A DNA stretch of 64,000 nucleotides from JANQIV01 sp050117315 (GTDB lineage Bacteria; Bacteroidota; Ignavibacteria; Ignavibacteriales; Melioribacteraceae): NCBI GenBank assembly GCA_050117315.1, contig JASFMY010000001.1, positions 110,552 to 174,551 on the forward strand. The letters are read 5' to 3'. Shown in pieces: positions 1 to 7,904 of the stretch (position 1 is its first letter; every line of letters starts with the position of its first letter). Both the position numbers and the translations under genes were made by a program. The notes below the pieces were generated by a model. It was not told the DNA's origin and did not search any database. It saw nothing but the letters and a program-made list of their open reading frames with translations.

Positions 1-77
1 AAAACTGCATCCTGAACTTCGTAACCTTTATATATGCTGGCTAATTCTATTATTCCGAGAGCATTTCTACTTTCCAT
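1..77 (-). CDS. BMC-T shell protein, N-terminal part only
   Basis: Only the first 25 codons are in the window; the gene runs off the left edge. The translation begins MESRNALGIIELASIYKGYE and continues VQDAV, which matches the start of the first BMC domain of PduT/PduB-type trimeric shell proteins (pattern A-x-G-x-x-E-x-x-S-x-x-K-G). The start codon overlaps the stop of the upstream RnfC-like gene in a TGATG junction, so the two are translationally coupled. BMC-T against single-domain BMC-H cannot be settled from so short a piece; PduT-like is preferred because of the KGYE stretch and the adjacent PduS-like gene, its usual partner. Confidence 0.7.
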   Translation of the reverse strand, partial: MESRNALGIIELASIYKGYEVQDAV

Positions 78-1375
78 CAATTCCTCTGTAATATAATTTC
101 ATTTGAAGAAACTTCTTTAACTATACCGTCAATAGAAGCATGAATATTGCTTGATATTTTGCCGTCCGCTTTTGCTATTAAATCGTACTTTTTGACATCA
201 TCCCCTTTTGTAACAACGGCTACTGCAGGAGAACCGATGTGCTGGTTCAACGGGACTTTTACCTGCCCTGGATTAATATTAAGCTCCATCAACGGCCCTT
301 CATCCCTAAACATCAAAACGTCAAGACGCTGTTTCAGTTTTTCAGTCGGAACTTTTCTATAGTCGTACATCGGATGAACACCGGTCTCCTTTCCATTCCA
401 TTTTAAACTTTGTTTATGTGCCAATCGTTTTTCTATTACTGTTGATCCGCGCGGGTCTAATCCTTCGGGGCATGAATATATTGTACAAAGATTACATTCG
501 CAACAAGAAAAATTGCCTGCATAAATCATTGGCTGATCTTCACGTGTAAACATTCTGTTCCGCATAGCAATTTCCGGCCTGACCGGCTGTCCAAGTAGGT
601 ACCGGGGACAAAGTTCTGTGCAGAACGAACACTGGTCACAACCGGCTTTTGCTATACGATCGGTGTCATGAGGTGTACCAAACTTTCTATACGTATTTAC
701 GCAATGATGGTCTTCGGGTAAAACAATTAAAGCCCCGGTTCGTTTCGAGACAACTTTGTTTAAATCGGATTCCAATTCTCCCATCATTAAACCGCCGGAA
801 CGGATGACATAGTTTTGCGAAGTGATCATAAAATGTGATAAAACTTCCGCAAAACTTGTCCCGATGGGGACTTTAACCGTCGCAGGATTTTTTACTGCTC
901 CGGCGATAGAAACAAATTTCTCTACAACAGGTTTGTTGATCCCTATGTTATATAGTGTTTCAACATTTTGCACTACACAACCAACGGAAATTGGAAGCGC
1001 ACCCGCTTGTACAACTCTGCCTGTTGTCATGTAAATTAAGGTTACTTCATCTCCCGCCGGATATACATCTTCTATAGGTACTACAGTAATATTGCCCTTT
1101 ACTTTTGATCTTAGTAATTCTATTTCTCTGTGATGTTTTTCTTTTATACCTATAAGACCTTTTTCTGCGCCGGTGATTTCCATTATTGATTTAAAACCGG
1201 ATAAAACTTCTTCGCTAAAATGATTTATTAATTCCATATCTTTATGAAGAAGCGGTTCGCATTCGGCGGCATTCATTATAATAATATCAGGAGCAGAATT
1301 TAATTTAACATATGTCGGGAATCCTGCTCCTCCAGCCCCTATCACACCAATATTTTTTATTTGATCATTTGTCAT
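77..1375 (-). CDS. PduS/RnfC-like flavin and iron-sulfur electron-transfer protein of the microcompartment
   Basis: This 432-residue protein resembles PduS and the RnfC family. A glycine-rich nucleotide/flavin-binding segment GAGGAGFPTYVKL lies at residues 13-25, then an SLBB-like region, then two ferredoxin-type 4Fe-4S motifs with cysteines at about 246, 249, 252, 256 and 291, 294, 297, 302. A lipoyl-like C-terminal beta region ends the protein. In Pdu systems this family is a cobalamin reductase; in B12-independent compartments it probably reoxidises NADH made by the aldehyde dehydrogenase. No B12-dependent dehydratase is visible here, so the redox role is more likely. It sits 11 bases after a pentamer gene and overlaps the next shell gene. 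Confidence 0.85.
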   Translation of the reverse strand: MTNDQIKNIGVIGAGGAGFPTYVKLNSAPDIIIMNAAECEPLLHKDMELINHFSEEVLSGFKSIMEITGAEKGLIGIKEKHHREIELLRSKVKGNITVVPIEDVYPAGDEVTLIYMTTGRVVQAGALPISVGCVVQNVETLYNIGINKPVVEKFVSIAGAVKNPATVKVPIGTSFAEVLSHFMITSQNYVIRSGGLMMGELESDLNKVVSKRTGALIVLPEDHHCVNTYRKFGTPHDTDRIAKAGCDQCSFCTELCPRYLLGQPVRPEIAMRNRMFTREDQPMIYAGNFSCCECNLCTIYSCPEGLDPRGSTVIEKRLAHKQSLKWNGKETGVHPMYDYRKVPTEKLKQRLDVLMFRDEGPLMELNINPGQVKVPLNQHIGSPAVAVVTKGDDVKKYDLIAKADGKISSNIHASIDGIVKEVSSNEIILQRN

Positions 1376-1386
1376 TACAAAAAGTT

Positions 1387-1665
1387 TTACTCTATATCCT
1401 TATAATTTATTTTATCAACTATAGCCATAATTAACGTCCTGATAGGAGCCAACTCCAAATTGAAAACAGACTTAGCAACTCCCGGCGCTCCTCCACAAAC
1501 AACAATATCACCGATACCTGCACCAACATAATCGAGCGCCACCCATTCACTTCCTTGCTCTTCTCCATTGGGGGCAATAGGTTGAACAATAAAAACAATT
1601 TTGCCTTTGTAAGCATCATGTTTCTCAACCGATATAACTCTTTTCTTTACTCTACCTAAAAACAT
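1387..1665 (-). CDS. BMC-P pentameric vertex protein (EutN/CcmL family)
   Basis: The 92-residue protein is a complete EutN/CcmL single-domain protein, the family whose pentamers cap the vertices of microcompartment shells. The start MFLGRVKKRVISV is the usual first strand and the end ELAPIRTLIMAIVDKI is the usual C-terminal strand. Between them is the glycine-rich pore region GAGIGDIVVCGGAPGVA. It overlaps the stop of the following gene by one base, in a run of three consecutive BMC-P genes. Three or four pentamer paralogs are typical of planctomycete/verrucomicrobial (PVM-type) loci. Confidence 0.88.
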   Translation of the reverse strand: MFLGRVKKRVISVEKHDAYKGKIVFIVQPIAPNGEEQGSEWVALDYVGAGIGDIVVCGGAPGVAKSVFNLELAPIRTLIMAIVDKINYKDIE

Positions 1666-1928
1666 CAGGCTACCCCGTCTACCAATTCAACAACGCTTGC
1701 ATTAACAGGAGCAAAACCGGAATCAAAAGCTTGTGTTGCATCCGTACTCGTTACATAAACTATCCTGTCTCCCGGTGCAGCTATTCTTTGCGGATCGGCA
1801 ACAACTAAAGGATTTGCCGTTATTTTTCCATCCGAAGAAACCGGCTGAACGATGTATAATCGACAGCCGTTTATTTCTTCAACTTTTCGCGAAGCCCAAA
1901 CAACTCCTGTTACTATTCCTATTTTCAT
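1665..1928 (-). CDS. BMC-P pentameric vertex protein (EutN/CcmL family), second paralog
   Basis: This 87-residue EutN/CcmL protein starts MKIGIVTGVVWAS, the canonical first strand. It carries APGDRIVYVTSTDA in the pore-lining region and ends with APVNASVVELVDGV. It is clearly diverged from its two neighbours, so it is a separate paralog and not a recent duplicate. Its start codon lies inside the end of the preceding reading frame (ATGA-type overlap at 1925-1928), which indicates coupled translation. Confidence 0.88.
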   Translation of the reverse strand: MKIGIVTGVVWASRKVEEINGCRLYIVQPVSSDGKITANPLVVADPQRIAAPGDRIVYVTSTDATQAFDSGFAPVNASVVELVDGVA

Positions 1929-2212
1929 TTGGTGTTCTTTAATTTATGGGTAATTTGAACATCATCTATTATTGCCATTACTACTGCATCTATGGGAGCA
2001 TTCTTCGTTTCTTCAGTCATTCGTGCCGATGAACCGTAAGAAAGAAGCACAAAACTTCCCTCACCCGCTTGAACAGCATCCACAGCTACATGATATGTTT
2101 TCAACGGGTTTCCGTTATGATCTACTTCTTTACATAACAATAGTTTCTTTCCGCTCAAATTTTGATCTTTTTGAGTAGATACAATAGTTCCTATGACTTT
2201 GGCAAAAATCAT
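1925..2212 (-). CDS. BMC-P pentameric vertex protein (EutN/CcmL family), third paralog
   Basis: This 95-residue EutN/CcmL protein has the first strand MIFAKVIGTIVST, the region DAVQAGEGSFVLLSYGSSAR at the pore, and the closing strand PIDAVVMAIIDDV. The sequence AGEGxxVLL-SSSAR is shared with the fourth pentamer at 4899-5204, so these two form a closer pair. A lysine-rich tail of about ten residues follows the domain. The gene lies 6 bases after a BMC-H gene. Confidence 0.88.
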   Translation of the reverse strand: MIFAKVIGTIVSTQKDQNLSGKKLLLCKEVDHNGNPLKTYHVAVDAVQAGEGSFVLLSYGSSARMTEETKNAPIDAVVMAIIDDVQITHKLKNTK

Positions 2213-2218
2213 AATTAC

Positions 2219-2497
2219 CTATTTACGGTTAAACGAGCTATCCAGTTCATCAACAGGACGCGGAATAACCAATTGTGAAAGCACTTCACCGATTCGTGAT
2301 GCAGCCTCCACACCGGCATCTAAGGCCGAACGCACTGCAGCGACATCACCTTCTACCACAAAGGAAACATAGCCGCTTCCTACCTGACGCCACTCTACTA
2401 AATCAACATTTGCCGCTTTAACCGCAGCATCCGCACCTTGAATCAAAGGCGCAAATCCTCTTGTTTCTAAAACTCCAATCGCATTTTTAAGTGCCAT
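2219..2497 (-). CDS. BMC-H hexameric shell protein
   Basis: The 92-residue protein is a single BMC domain of the PduA/EutM/CcmK type that tiles the shell facets. It starts NAIGVLETRGFAPLIQGADA, has AANVDLVEWRQVGSGYVSF in the second strand and helix, and EGDVAAVRSALDAGVEAA before a short tail. The glycine pair VGSGYV is where the family's central pore residues usually lie. A good ribosome-binding site (AAGGAG) precedes the start. It lies between the aldehyde dehydrogenase and the pentamer run. Confidence 0.92.
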   Translation of the reverse strand: MALKNAIGVLETRGFAPLIQGADAAVKAANVDLVEWRQVGSGYVSFVVEGDVAAVRSALDAGVEAASRIGEVLSQLVIPRPVDELDSSFNRK

Positions 2498-2528
2498 TTT
2501 TATTTCTCCTTAATTACATATTAATTTT

Positions 2529-3956
2529 TTATACAAACCTTAACGAGCCGTGCGTCATTATACGTCGTTTACGGACAAAGCTAAGAGGTGTACAAATTCC
2601 TTCGCCTGTCGGTGTTGCTATTGTGTGAGAGAAGTAAGATTCTCCCAAATCTCCTCCGTTACCGCGTAATGTTCCGCCGTTAATAGTATGAACATCACAA
2701 TCCAACGCTCGTGTATATTTGGTTGCTCTATTCATATCCTTAGTATATATGCTGGCCGTATGTTCAAAACCTTGTTCCGCTTTGATAGCCGCGTTTAAAC
2801 CATCTTCAAAATCTCTTACGCGAACTACGGGAATACAACTTGTCATTTGTTCCGCTATTACCCACGGATGATTTCTATCGGTTTCACCAAATAAAAGAGG
2901 AATGCTATCTGATACATTCATACCAAGCGCTTTTGCAAGTACGCTTGCATTTCTTCCAACATAATCTCTATTGATACTCCAATGTTCACCGGAAGCAACC
3001 AGCGCAATTTTTGCAAGGTCATCCATTTGTGAAGAACTTAGCTTAACATTTCCGGCTTTTTCCATTTCAGCCATAAATCGGTCAAACACAGATTCTACAA
3101 CAAAGATTTCTTTTTCACCAATACATAGAATGTTGTTATCATAACTTGCACTCTTTGTTATTTCTTTGGCTGCTAAAGATAAATCAGCCGTTTCATCAAC
3201 AAGTACAGGCGGATTACCGGGACCTGCCGCTACAATTTTTTTAGGATAACCCATTGCCATCTTAACCATTTGCGGACCGCCGGTAACAGATAAGAACTTT
3301 ATCTTATCGTGTTCAAACAATGTCTTTGCGGTTTCAAGTGTCGGTTCTGCAACACAGGTTACCAGGTTTTGCGGCGCACCTGCTTCAACCATATATTGGT
3401 TGGCAAGCTGTATAATTTTTGCATTAAGCCTTTTGGCGGAAGGGTGAGGATTAAAGGCTATTGTATTACCACCTACAAGTTGAATGATTATATTGTTTAT
3501 CATTGTTGGACCCGGATGAGTACTCGGTGTTATATTACCAATCACTCCAAAAGGCGAATATTCATCAACGGCCAAACCGTTTTTACCCGACCATGCTTGG
3601 GGACGTAAGAATTCTATTCCCGGACTATTTTTAGCTGCATTTATAAATTTTTCAATCTTATGCTCTACGCGTCCCATTTTTGTTTCTTCAACAGTTTGCT
3701 TTGCAAGCTCTTCTTTATGATCCAGCGACATCTGTCTTACAGCGTCGGTTATTTTTTTCTTGCACTGAAGACTTCGTTCTCGGAATTCAAGAAAAGCGGT
3801 ATAAGCAGCCTCAACCGCATCATTCATGTCATCAAAAACGCCCCATTCACCTTTGGATGAAATACCGGCTGTCGGCATAGAACTCAAGGTTTCAGACATT
3901 ACTTTTTGAACAACACTTTCAATAATAACTTTCAGTTGATTTTCATTAATCTCCAC
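2529..3956 (-). CDS. CoA-acylating aldehyde dehydrogenase (PduP/EutE type), encapsulated
   Basis: The 475-residue enzyme oxidises an aldehyde to acyl-CoA with NAD+ and CoA. The predicted active-site cysteine is C278 in the stretch SYDNNILCIGEKE, typical of PduP/EutE. The Rossmann region includes SVTGGPQMVK at about 223-232 and GPGNPPVLVDETAD. Residues 1-20 (MEINENQLKVIIESVVQKVM) form an amphipathic helix, followed by a variable linker; this is the known form of an encapsulation peptide that targets cargo into the shell lumen. It is flanked on both sides by BMC-H genes. The acyl-CoA product is the natural substrate of the PduL encoded at 5207-5926. Confidence 0.92.
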   Translation of the reverse strand: MEINENQLKVIIESVVQKVMSETLSSMPTAGISSKGEWGVFDDMNDAVEAAYTAFLEFRERSLQCKKKITDAVRQMSLDHKEELAKQTVEETKMGRVEHKIEKFINAAKNSPGIEFLRPQAWSGKNGLAVDEYSPFGVIGNITPSTHPGPTMINNIIIQLVGGNTIAFNPHPSAKRLNAKIIQLANQYMVEAGAPQNLVTCVAEPTLETAKTLFEHDKIKFLSVTGGPQMVKMAMGYPKKIVAAGPGNPPVLVDETADLSLAAKEITKSASYDNNILCIGEKEIFVVESVFDRFMAEMEKAGNVKLSSSQMDDLAKIALVASGEHWSINRDYVGRNASVLAKALGMNVSDSIPLLFGETDRNHPWVIAEQMTSCIPVVRVRDFEDGLNAAIKAEQGFEHTASIYTKDMNRATKYTRALDCDVHTINGGTLRGNGGDLGESYFSHTIATPTGEGICTPLSFVRKRRIMTHGSLRFV

Positions 3957-3973
3957 AACAAAACTCTCCTAAT

Positions 3974-4276
3974 TTACTTTGCCGGTGCTTTTTCTTTTTT
4001 GATTGGCTCAAGAGGAAACTTCGGCAAAAGTTTATCGGAAGGGCGAGGTATTATAACTTCTGACTGAACAGTTCCTATGTTTGAAGCAGCCTGCACACCG
4101 GCTTCTACAGCAGCTTTTACCGCCGCTACATCACCACGAATAACTATACTTACTCTACCGCCGCCTACTCTGATCCATTTTCCTAATTTTACATTTGCAG
4201 ATTTAACCGCAGCATCAGCGGCCTGAATTCCCGGTGTAAATCCCTGTGTTTCTATTATACCCAATGCATCTATCAT
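3974..4276 (-). CDS. BMC-H hexameric shell protein with lysine-rich tail
   Basis: This 100-residue BMC-domain protein starts MIDALGIIETQGFTPGIQAA, contains SANVKLGKWIRVGGGRVSIV and RGDVAAVKAAVEAGVQAAS, and ends with a proline- and lysine-rich extension (PKFPLEPIKKEKAPAK). The pore-region residues (VGGGRV) differ from the other two hexamers (VGSGYV and EIGGAYV), so the three probably give facets with different pores. An AAGGAG site lies just upstream of the ATG. Confidence 0.92.
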   Translation of the reverse strand: MIDALGIIETQGFTPGIQAADAAVKSANVKLGKWIRVGGGRVSIVIRGDVAAVKAAVEAGVQAASNIGTVQSEVIIPRPSDKLLPKFPLEPIKKEKAPAK

Positions 4277-4288
4277 TTTAATTTCTCC

Positions 4289-4570
4289 TTATTTTTCCAC
4301 ACCGATTAGTTCAAATACTTCTTCATGAGCCGAAGGAATAATGTTAGTGCAGACCAATTCACCAACTTTAGCGGCAGCATCGGCACCGGCTTCTACAGAT
4401 GATCTGACGGCTCCTACTTCTCCTCTTACTAATGCGGTAACATAAGCACCGCCTATTTCAACACGTTTAACAAGTTCAACGTTAGCTGTTTTAAGCATCG
4501 CGTCTATTGCATGAACCGCACCAGTGTTGCCGCGTGTTTCTACAAATCCTAATGCAACTCCTCGATACAT
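4289..4570 (-). CDS. BMC-H hexameric shell protein, third paralog
   Basis: This 93-residue BMC-domain protein starts YRGVALGFVETRGNTGAVHA, has KTANVELVKRVEIGGAYVTA and RGEVGAVRSSVEAGADAA, and ends with a short acidic tail. The order of secondary structure is that of an unpermuted BMC-H. It follows the encapsulation-peptide protein by one base and precedes the next BMC-H by 12 bases. Confidence 0.92.
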   Translation of the reverse strand: MYRGVALGFVETRGNTGAVHAIDAMLKTANVELVKRVEIGGAYVTALVRGEVGAVRSSVEAGADAAAKVGELVCTNIIPSAHEEVFELIGVEK

Positions 4571-4571
4571 T

Positions 4572-4895
4572 TTATTCTCCTTTATTTTTATTTGAATAAG
4601 TCACAATTAATTGTTTCGTTTTTATTATTATTTTTGCTCCCGGTGTTATTACTGTTTTCTCCGGAACTATTATTTCAGTTATTCCGGGATCAATTGAATT
4701 CAAATGATTCTCAGTTAGTACCGGCGTTTTATATCCGCTCATATCAATTTTTAATCGTGTTTTATTTGCAGGCAATTCTTTAGATGAATTTTTCTTTTCA
4801 GCAACCGATAAGTCAACTTCTATACCTTGACATGACAAAGCTGTTATAACTTCTTTAACAATCAATTCAACCAGTTTTTCTATCGATACTTTCAA
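4572..4895 (-). CDS. Small BMC-associated protein with an encapsulation-peptide-like N-terminus, function unknown
   Basis: I do not recognise this 107-residue protein. Its first 20 residues, MKVSIEKLVELIVKEVITAL, form an amphipathic helix closely similar to the N-terminus of the neighbouring PduL (DEQLVEVIVKEVQHIL) and related in pattern to that of the aldehyde dehydrogenase. Since such helices direct cargo into shells, this is probably a third lumen protein. After a linker comes a short beta-rich part with KTPVLTENHLNSI and EIIVPEKTVITPGAKIIIKT. No catalytic motif is visible. It could be a scaffold or cofactor-handling protein. It is locked in the operon, 3 bases after the pentamer at 4899. 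Confidence 0.65.
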   Translation of the reverse strand: MKVSIEKLVELIVKEVITALSCQGIEVDLSVAEKKNSSKELPANKTRLKIDMSGYKTPVLTENHLNSIDPGITEIIVPEKTVITPGAKIIIKTKQLIVTYSNKNKGE

Positions 4896-4898
4896 AGC

Positions 4899-5204
4899 TT
4901 ATTCACCATCTTTGTTTGTTTTTTGATAGATATAATTATTGCCTACAGAGATTGAATCTATAATACCTACTATTGCGTTATCTATACAAGCCTTATTTGT
5001 TTTTTCAGTTAACCGGGCGGAAGAGGAAGAGCATAATAAAACAATATCACCTTCACCGGCACTAACTGTATCAATGCATGCTGCAATAGAATTGGTTTCT
5101 TCCATTATTTCGTTTAAGTAACGGACAACCATGATTTTTAACGATTGAGTATTACCCACCTTTTTAGTTGAAACAACATTGCCGATTACTTTGCCGATTT
5201 TCAT
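4899..5204 (-). CDS. BMC-P pentameric vertex protein (EutN/CcmL family), fourth paralog
   Basis: This 101-residue EutN/CcmL protein starts MKIGKVIGNVVSTKKVG, contains IDTVSAGEGDIVLLCSSSSAR in the pore region and closes with CIDNAIVGIIDSISV plus a charged tail. It is most like the pentamer at 1925-2212. It lies 2 bases after pduL and 3 bases before the small cargo-like gene. Confidence 0.9.
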   Translation of the reverse strand: MKIGKVIGNVVSTKKVGNTQSLKIMVVRYLNEIMEETNSIAACIDTVSAGEGDIVLLCSSSSARLTEKTNKACIDNAIVGIIDSISVGNNYIYQKTNKDGE

Positions 5205-5206
5205 TA

Positions 5207-5926
5207 CTACATCTTCCCGAGAAACTCAACAAAGGTTTCTTCACGAACGTTAGCCGCATTTGCATCATCGGTATCCAGATGAATTTGAAGCAACCAATTA
5301 TCATTTATTCTTATTAATACATCTTCAAAAACGGTACTTTTATCACTGTTGATTTTCACCCTGCAGAAATCACCATCTTTAACGCCAAATGTTTGCGCAT
5401 CTTTATTCGTCATATGAATATGCCTATTAGCAATTATAGCACACTTCTCCAAATAAACAGAACCTTTTGGACCAACAAGTGTTAACGGTGCAGCACTTTC
5501 GAGAGAACCGGAGTTTGTAACCGGCGGATTAACACCTAAAAAAATTGCATCTGTTAGAGAGACTTCAACTTGGTCGTATTTTCTCAGCGGACCGAGAATC
5601 CTGACATTCTGTATGCTTCGTAATTTGGTTCCTACAATAGTTAAAGTATGTCTTGATGCAAATTCTCCCGGCTGGTATAACGGTCGCATCTCTTCAAATT
5701 TAGTATCATTCCCAAATAGTTTATGGAATGTTTCCTCAGTTAAGTGAATATGTCTGTTGGAAACGCCAAGGGGAATTAATGGAAACCCGTTTGAAACCTT
5801 AGATAATTTATTATTTTCTTTATTACCGGAAAGTATGTGCTGGACTTCTTTTACGATTACTTCTACCAGTTGTTCATCCGTAAAGTTTTGTAAACCACTG
5901 CCACACGAACATGTTTCTTCCATCAT
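5207..5926 (-). CDS. pduL: PduL-type phosphate acyltransferase, encapsulated
   Basis: The 239-residue enzyme converts acyl-CoA and phosphate to acyl-phosphate and CoA, recycling CoA inside the compartment. Both PduL metal-binding segments are present: SNRHIHL at about 56-62 and NRHIHM at about 167-172, the histidine-rich signatures of the two PduL half-barrels. Residues 15-33 (FTDEQLVEVIVKEVQHILS) form an N-terminal amphipathic helix of encapsulation-peptide type. A cysteine-rich leader (CSCGSG) precedes the helix. It is the first intact gene of the visible operon; upstream there are only gene remnants. Confidence 0.93.
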   Translation of the reverse strand: MMEETCSCGSGLQNFTDEQLVEVIVKEVQHILSGNKENNKLSKVSNGFPLIPLGVSNRHIHLTEETFHKLFGNDTKFEEMRPLYQPGEFASRHTLTIVGTKLRSIQNVRILGPLRKYDQVEVSLTDAIFLGVNPPVTNSGSLESAAPLTLVGPKGSVYLEKCAIIANRHIHMTNKDAQTFGVKDGDFCRVKINSDKSTVFEDVLIRINDNWLLQIHLDTDDANAANVREETFVEFLGKM

Positions 5927-6061
5927 CAGTTGTTCTACTCCAAAAATTTTTTATTACAATTCAATACACTTTACAAATATGCTTTGTGTTTATTCTACTA
6001 TCTTAACTGCTTTTTTATTTTATAATCTATCGTAGATTTTATGTTTGCTTTAACTCCCACT

Positions 6062-6265
6062 TTAAATTGTTAACAAACTTTGTCTACTTGCTTTTTCAAC
6101 AGTATTCACAAGTCCCGCGTCAACAATTGCATCTCCATTTTCTTTTAATTTATTTGAGATCCCTTCTCTATATTTCTCCAGTCTTTGCTGCAAGCCCGGG
6201 AATTGCCCCCAGTAAGTTTCTAACCCAATTGAAAATAAACCTATTTTTGCTTTCTCATTTTTCAT
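6062..6265 (-). pseudogene. N-terminal remnant of an L-fucose/L-arabinose-isomerase-like sugar isomerase
   Basis: Translation from the ATG at 6265 gives AKIGLFSIGLETYWGQFPGL and then ERLEKYREGI-type sequence ending VDAGLVNTVEKA. This is the N-terminal domain start of L-fucose isomerase-like proteins. The similarity stops after about 55 residues and a stop follows about ten residues later. Nothing of the remaining 400 or so residues is found before pduL. An upstream in-frame ATG at 6292 is possible but adds only charged residues. A fuc/rha-type isomerase fits the substrate of PVM-type BMC loci, so this probably was part of the same pathway. Confidence 0.6.
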
Positions 6266-6426
6266 AAGGTACTTTTCTCTTTTTATATGCACGTTTTCGA
6301 GAACGTTTAAGTTTTAAAATTCTTTTATTACATTTAGTTAAAGTGATAAACAAACTATTCGCTATACAAAAAATTATTCCGTCTTCATAATTAATATTGA
6401 TGAAGAAAATTTATCTAATAAGCATT

Positions 6427-6564
6427 TCAAACTGCGACTTCTCCCTTACATGAATTAAACTTATGAACCCTTCTTTCAGCTATAACTTCATCTAAAAATG
6501 TTGCTCCTCTTTCGGCAGCTCTTTTTCCTAATTGTTCTTTGTCACCAGAAATAACTATATCCAT
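6427..6564 (-). pseudogene. N-terminal remnant of a NagB/6-phosphogluconolactonase-like protein
   Basis: A 45-codon frame begins MDIVISGDKEQLGKRAAERG and goes on ATFLDEVIAE, which looks like the first strand and helix of the glucosamine-6-phosphate deaminase/6-phosphogluconolactonase fold. After about 32 residues the family-like sequence ends and the frame runs into unrelated residues and a stop. A purine-rich stretch upstream (AAAGGATAGTAAGG) could be its ribosome-binding site. The family call rests on a short segment and is tentative. Confidence 0.4.
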
Positions 6565-6630
6565 ATATTACCTTACTATCCTTTAAAAAAGGGCTCTTAT
6601 CGCTAAAAAGGTTGTTTAATAATACGGCCA

Positions 6631-6960
6631 CTACCTTTTCAAAAAAAGGTACCGACCTATCCATAACATCACATATAATAATATTACCGGAATACTTGTA
6701 ATAATGATTGTATTTACATTTAAACCCGGAATTAATAACCTCATACCTTCCTGAACTAAATCGGCAATAAGTCCCACTATACACATAAGTATGTAAGTAA
6801 ATAATACGAAAGGAACTAATGCCCAAAATAAAGACATCCCATATTTGACCCCGGCTTTGTCCATACTTGTGACACTATCTTTCCCGATATTATATTCAAT
6901 AAGGAATAAACCCGGACCGACAGCACTCATGATGTTCTTTATTTTTTCTTTTACATTCAT
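6631..6960 (-). pseudogene. N-terminal remnant of an NRAMP-family metal transporter
   Basis: The 109-residue frame starts with a basic leader and then VGPGLFLIEYNIGKDSVTSM, DKAGVKYGMSLFWAL and further hydrophobic helices. This is the first-helix signature of NRAMP transporters (GPG, then a D/G-x-V-T-S motif, then K-A-G-x-x-x-G). About three to four membrane segments remain, and a stop follows IGRYLFLKR, whereas the family has about 400 residues and 11 helices. It is the third neighbouring gene kept only as its 5' part. A functional short protein is unlikely. Confidence 0.6.
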
Positions 6961-7220
6961 AGTGTGGCTAAAATTATAACATTAAAAAAGCTTGCATATT
7001 TCTTATTTTTACGATACCGATAACGATTTCGAAATCCTTTAAGGAAATTATCTCTATTTTTTCAAATTGTCAAGAAAAAGTTGAATGTACCCTATAGTTT
7101 GGTAAAAAAAGCAATTGATCTATGACTTCAGTATTTCTGTTTAATGCAATTTGATTTGGGCAAACACTCTTGTATAAAGAGATAAGACATTCTTCTACAA
7201 CAACTTAGCTCATTTTGTTA
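6961..7220. other. Intergenic region upstream of the decayed genes
   Basis: This AT-rich stretch holds no convincing gene. It is the only space available for a promoter of the leftmost operon. I see no clear operator or riboswitch in it. Confidence 0.4.
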
Positions 7221-7363
7221 AAGTTTCTGCAAAATAAAAAGTCTGTCGAACTCGTTTTTTGGGTGAGCCTGTCCGCCGTCTTTTTGGCGGGAAATCTTTC
7301 AATTAGAGGATGATTTTAAAGATTTCTCCCTCCGCCATGCCGGCGAGAGTCTGTTGCAGAACT
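7221..7363. repeat. MITE-like palindromic element, family 1, degenerate copy
   Basis: The left end AAGTTTCTGCAAAATAAAA and a worn right end near GTTGCAGAACT bracket about 140 bp. The inside carries the family's core in inverted orientation relative to the copy at 56755: an inner arm TTTTTTGGGTGAGCCTGTCC and then CGCCGTC, followed by GATTTCTCCCTCCG. No reading frame is present. Confidence 0.6.
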
Positions 7364-7370
7364 ATACTTG

Positions 7371-7560
7371 GTCATTGCGAATCCCGATTTTGGGGATGAA
7401 GCAATCTCATTGCTGATAATTTTGGATAAACTCTGTTTTATGAGGTGATATTGCTCATGAAGTACAACCCAAAACCTCAATAAGGACTTATTCCAGGCTT
7501 ATTTGAGATTTAAATAATTTGTTGGAGGGGAGAGCTCCTCCTCCAACCTGTTATGTACAA
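7371..7560. repeat. Half of a GTCATTGCGA element and a GC-rich hairpin
   Basis: GTCATTGCGA at 7371-7380 followed by GAAGCAATCTC is the left half of the inverted-repeat element found complete at 29884-29980. Further right, 7521-7547 forms a hairpin with arms GTTGGAGG and CCTCCAAC. It lacks a T-run, so it is not a clear terminator. Confidence 0.5.
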
Positions 7561-7904
7561 ATATAGCAAAAAATAAAACAAATTTTTATCTGATCACTAA
7601 ATAATAAGACTTAAGACTAGTGTAATGATTGCTTAATAACCGAAATAATATAATTTTTGTCCTATGGCAAGGACAGGACGAAAATTAAAGCTAAACGCTG
7701 AGGACTATAAAATTTACTATATAGAGGACCCACAGTGCAGACCATAGGGCGGTTATTAGCCCCTTACTGCCCTTCCTTAAAACCCAGCTAGTGTGCCCCG
7801 CCGTAGTTTTAACGAAGGCTGGCCTGCTCGCCCGTATTTTGGCGTGGGTCGGTGGCGTGGCAGCAATGGAATAATGAAATAATAGTCAACTACAAATAGT
7901 GGAT
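7561..7904. repeat. Island repeat, part B, with leading unassigned sequence
   Basis: From about 7765 the sequence matches the B part of the island repeats: CTTAAAACCCAGCTAGTGTG, then a GC-rich hairpin, then CAGCAATGGAATAATGAAAT and the AACTACAAATAGTG start of part C. Similar blocks occur at 9549-9712 and 12961-13095. Before it, an open frame from 7663 (MARTGRKLKLNAEDYK...) runs only 27 codons; I cannot assign it. Confidence 0.55.

Noticed and set aside
6542..6826. Minus-strand open frame of 94 codons overlapping the NRAMP remnant
   Set aside because: A shadow frame: the overlapping frame has the NRAMP signature and this one has no similarity.
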